Shown here in pieces: positions 14,939 to 17,528 of a DNA stretch of 17,528 nucleotides. Each line of letters opens with the position of its first letter. Positions within the stretch are counted from its first letter, which is position 1. A program made the position numbers and the translations under genes. The DNA is from JAYUHK01 sp043778415 (GTDB taxonomy: Bacteria; Bacteroidota; Bacteroidia; Chitinophagales; Saprospiraceae), in the NCBI GenBank assembly GCA_043778415.1, contig JAYWGG010000235.1, positions 1-17,528 of the forward strand, given 5' to 3'. The notes under the pieces are model-generated. The model was not told the DNA's origin. It worked only from the letters and a program-made list of their open reading frames with translations, and did not search any database.

Positions 14939-16465
14939 TTATTTCAGAATCATTTTAGCGGCAGCTACTTTTCCGACAGCATCTTTGGCTGCTAAAAAGT
15001 AAATGCCTGCCGATATTGTAGGGCGAGAAAATACACAATTACTGTTTTCTGTGACATTTTGAGTCCAAACTATCTTTCCATGTTCGTCTGTAAGTCGCAA
15101 ATTGACTGGATTTTGTAGATTTTCCCAACTTATTATTGATGTATCTGTAAAAGGATTGGGCGATATTTTTAGCGAACTCAAAGGTATTTTTTTATCCGAC
15201 TCTACGACTCCGCTTGCAGCGCAAGTGTTGTATAAATATTGAGTGTAGGCTTTGAAGGCGGCTTCTTCGGGTGCAAAAAACGTGCTGCTGCTGCCGTTTG
15301 AGTAGCCCGAAGCTCCCGTGTAGCCATTCGTGATGAAAACGATACCCGATTTTTTGATAGGATCATAAAACATGTCGCTCAATAAGCCGTAAGCATCGCC
15401 CGCGTGACCATAGAAAATTTTGTTTGGCACGATTACGTCCGCACCCACAGTCCCCAACACACGTTCTATGCCAAGCCCCCAACTGTTGAAAAAATTACCG
15501 TAGTTATCGCCATTTTGCCCATTGAAAGTCCATTGGTCGGAGCGCATGAGAGCCGCCGTAGCAGGTTGGAGGATAGTGACATTATTTTGATAAGTTCCGT
15601 TTCCCATCAGCATTTGTAAGATTTTCGTTAGCCCCGACGCGGACACCCGCAAGCCACCCTGCGGACCAAAAGCTACCGCATTTTTCCCGATTGGATAGTT
15701 GGTATAGTCCAAAGGCGCGGGCGCAACTCCTTGATAGTTGTCGGTTTGAGGCGTTCCACTTCGATACAAAACAGACAAATTATTGATATTGGGCAATGAA
15801 CGAACATTGAATCCGCCTGTAATTTGGAGCGGCGCGAGGATACTGTCTTTCACAAAAAGGTCGAAACGCCGCTCAGAAAGTTTTTCTACCAATGTGCCAA
15901 CGATGCCAAAATTGAGGTTGGAATAAATAAAAAACGTACCCGGCGACTCCGTCCGCCACATATCGGAAGTATAAAACTGCCCGTTGGGAAGTAAAATTTC
16001 TTTCAACGACGGCGGATTGGTTGGGTTGGCATAGGTATCAGAAAGAAAATTGTCGTAGCCTGTGCCATCTTGCAAGCCAGAGGTATGAGAAAGCAACTTG
16101 CGAAAAGTAATCGGCACGGTCGGAAAACTCGGACTTCGGACACTGAAGCCCAGCGTAGTGCTAATGTCGTCGTCTAATCCAAACAAGCCACGTTCATACA
16201 ATTTCATCAAAGCGATAGCCGTGACGGACTTTGAGATAGACGCTATCCGATACAGCGTGCTGTCTGTGACAGGCTTGTTGCGAGCAATATCCGACTTACC
16301 GAAGTGATAAATTTGCTGTATTTCGTTTCCACAAATTGCTATTGCCGACACTCCGACGAGCTGCTGGGCGGTAGCGGCAGAGTCCATCGCCGCCTTGAAA
16401 GTTTGGGCAGATATATTTTGAGGGGTAACGAAAACAACAAAAATAAAGGCAAAAATATTTTTCAT
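14939..16465 (-). CDS. secreted serine hydrolase (beta-lactamase/PBP fold) with T9SS sorting domain
   Basis: The 508-residue protein has a signal peptide (MKNIFAFIFVVFVTPQNISA, cut before Q21), which is why the ATG at 16465 is preferred to an in-frame ATG 48 bases upstream. The catalytic domain is of the class C beta-lactamase/DD-peptidase type. SISK at 76-79 holds the nucleophilic serine and lysine, YSN at 181-183 is the second motif, and HAG at 354-356 stands where KTG is found in classical enzymes. The last 75 residues, from LKISPNPFTDTSIISW, form a Por/type IX secretion C-terminal sorting domain ending KVAAAKMILK. The protein should thus be exported across the outer membrane or attached to the cell surface. 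The HAG triad is more common in esterases and peptidases than in true beta-lactamases. The substrate is unknown. Confidence 0.88.
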   Translation of the reverse strand: MKNIFAFIFVVFVTPQNISAQTFKAAMDSAATAQQLVGVSAIAICGNEIQQIYHFGKSDIARNKPVTDSTLYRIASISKSVTAIALMKLYERGLFGLDDDISTTLGFSVRSPSFPTVPITFRKLLSHTSGLQDGTGYDNFLSDTYANPTNPPSLKEILLPNGQFYTSDMWRTESPGTFFIYSNLNFGIVGTLVEKLSERRFDLFVKDSILAPLQITGGFNVRSLPNINNLSVLYRSGTPQTDNYQGVAPAPLDYTNYPIGKNAVAFGPQGGLRVSASGLTKILQMLMGNGTYQNNVTILQPATAALMRSDQWTFNGQNGDNYGNFFNSWGLGIERVLGTVGADVIVPNKIFYGHAGDAYGLLSDMFYDPIKKSGIVFITNGYTGASGYSNGSSSTFFAPEEAAFKAYTQYLYNTCAASGVVESDKKIPLSSLKISPNPFTDTSIISWENLQNPVNLRLTDEHGKIVWTQNVTENSNCVFSRPTISAGIYFLAAKDAVGKVAAAKMILK

Positions 16466-16521
16466 ACACGATTTTTTATGGAATAAGGAAAAAATAACGT
16501 TAAGTTTAAGCATAAAGTTAA

Positions 16522-16529
16522 TACTTTTG
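16522..16529 (+). promoter_or_regulatory. promoter for punA
   Basis: TACTTTTG matches the TAnnTTTG -7 element. A TTA at 16500-16502 is 19 nt upstream, one base off the TTG -33 element at the right spacing. It lies 45 nt before the ATG at 16575, giving a leader of about 39 nt. Confidence 0.5.
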
Positions 16530-16574
16530 GAAAAAATTAAGGCAAATTTTTCTAAAAAAAAACTAAAAACTAAA

Positions 16575-17405
16575 ATGCTAAATACTTCTCTGTTTGACCA
16601 AATACAAGAGTCGGTCGCTTTTATCAGACAACAAACAGATTTTCAGCCGCGTTTTGGTATTATTCTCGGCACGGGATTGGGCGATTTGACGGACGAAATA
16701 GAGCCAATCTGCGAAATCGAATACACTCAAATCCCTCACTTTCCGACGGCTACCGTGCAGAGCCACAAAGGAAAATTAGTGTTTGGGACGTTGGCAGGAC
16801 AGCCGGTGGTAGTCATGGCTGGGCGTTTTCACTTCTACGAGGGATACTCTATGCAGCAAGTGACGTTTCCAGTCCGAGTACTGCAGTTTTTGGGCATAGA
16901 ATATTTGTTTATTTCCAACGTGGCGGGCAGCACCAACGCCGCCATCGAAGCAGGCGATTTGGTATTTGTAAAAGACCACATCAATCTGCAACCCGAAAAT
17001 CCATTGCGCGGCTTCAACGATGAGCGATTGGGTCCTCGATTTCCCGATATGCTCCATACTTACGACAAAACACTGATACACAAGGCATTAGATATTTCAA
17101 AAAAATATTCTATTCGAGCTTCCGAAGGCGTGTATGTAGCCTTGCAAGGTCCGAATCTCGAAACTCCCGCCGAATATGAATATTTGCACCGCATCGGCGG
17201 CGACGTGGTCGGTATGTCCACCGTCCCCGAGGTATTGGTGGCGCGGCATGGCGGACTGTCGGTTTTTGTGGTTTCGGTCGTGTCCAATAAATGTTATCCG
17301 CCGAGTGAAATCCAAGTGACCACTGTGGAAGCGGTCATCGCTTTGGCACGCGCGACAGAGCCAAAGCTCCGCCTTTTGCTGAAAGAATTGCTGCTGTCAA
17401 TATGA
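16575..17405 (+). CDS. punA: purine-nucleoside phosphorylase
   Basis: This 276-residue enzyme of the trimeric PNP family splits purine nucleosides with phosphate into base and ribose-1-phosphate. Phosphate-binding and active-site residues are in place: GTGLG (32-36), SHKG (63-66), GRFHFYEGY (83-91) and SNVAGSTN (114-121). E196 in GPNLETPAE, M214 in GMSTVPEV and N238 in SNKC are spaced exactly as E201, M219 and N243 of the human enzyme, which recognise the purine. The frame extends upstream to a TTG at 16527, but that codon overlaps the promoter element. The ATG at 16575 also gives the standard length. Preference for guanosine/inosine is expected from the asparagine and glutamate pair. Confidence 0.93.
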   Translation: MLNTSLFDQIQESVAFIRQQTDFQPRFGIILGTGLGDLTDEIEPICEIEYTQIPHFPTATVQSHKGKLVFGTLAGQPVVVMAGRFHFYEGYSMQQVTFPVRVLQFLGIEYLFISNVAGSTNAAIEAGDLVFVKDHINLQPENPLRGFNDERLGPRFPDMLHTYDKTLIHKALDISKKYSIRASEGVYVALQGPNLETPAEYEYLHRIGGDVVGMSTVPEVLVARHGGLSVFVVSVVSNKCYPPSEIQVTTVEAVIALARATEPKLRLLLKELLLSI

Positions 17406-17440
17406 TTTTTTATTAAAAAAAACCGTAAATATTTTCGTCT

Positions 17441-17528
17441 ATGACAACCCACAAGCTACCCAAAGGAAAACTCTATTTGCTGCCTGCGCCGTTGGGCGAA
17501 GGCGGCGAAACCGCAGTACCCGATTATG
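17441..17528 (+). CDS. RsmI-like SAM-dependent methyltransferase, 5' end
   Basis: Only the first 29 codons are in the window, starting at the ATG at 17441. The residues KGKLYLLPAPLGEGGETAVPDY match the N-terminus of the RsmI family (tetrapyrrole methylase fold), in which LYL(I/V)P(T/V)PLG starts the first strand. Bacteroidota carry an RsmI paralogue with this variant N-terminus. The reaction in RsmI is 2'-O-methylation of cytidine 1402 in 16S rRNA; whether this copy does the same is open. It begins 35 nt after punA. Confidence 0.65.
   Translation, partial: MTTHKLPKGKLYLLPAPLGEGGETAVPDY

Noticed and set aside
14939..16465. Antibiotic-resistance beta-lactamase
   Set aside because: The HAG motif, the long spacing and the T9SS tail fit surface hydrolases better than a periplasmic class C enzyme.

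Overview
This window looks like a chromosomal segment of a Bacteroidota bacterium. Four things support that. A secreted serine hydrolase ends in a type IX secretion (Por) sorting domain. Several start regions are A-rich and lack a Shine-Dalgarno sequence, but carry TAnnTTTG, the Bacteroidota -7 promoter element. An ECF sigma factor is followed by a single-pass anti-sigma-like protein and a Spy/CpxP-like protein in the arrangement common in this phylum. The F-type ATP synthase cluster is atpB-E-F-H-A-G without atpD/atpC, which Bacteroidota often keep elsewhere. The family-level taxon cannot be fixed from this window.

Left part (1-7100, + strand): the 3' end of a CBM9-like sugar-binding protein is followed by the ATP synthase operon. 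The operon is interrupted twice by small AT-rich toxin-antitoxin-type modules in the same orientation. A DUF433/DUF5615 (VapBC45-like) pair lies between atpB and atpE, and a hicAB pair lies between atpH and atpA. A strong terminator-like hairpin lies between atpE (subunit c) and atpF (subunit b). An upstream segment could form an alternative, mutually exclusive pairing with it. A perfect 15-bp A/T-flanked stem closes the operon and can serve both strands.

Middle (7100-13630, - strand): in transcription order there is an Asp/Glu-type racemase, a GH3-family amide synthetase and a sugar-nucleotide pyrophosphorylase with a left-handed beta-helix tail. These three are spaced 22-27 nt apart and form one probable operon. 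Next come kynurenine 3-monooxygenase (kmo), then the ECF sigma / anti-sigma / Spy-like envelope-stress operon.

Right part (13800-17528): a DUF4920 lipoprotein and an HD-domain phosphohydrolase form a probable operon on the + strand. They converge, with a 5-nt gap, on the T9SS-tagged serine hydrolase on the - strand. Purine-nucleoside phosphorylase follows on the + strand, and the window ends in the first 29 codons of an RsmI-like methyltransferase. No RNA genes, CRISPR arrays or insertion sequences were seen, and no gap over 300 bases lacks a gene. The largest gap, 13629-13839, holds divergent promoter-like elements.
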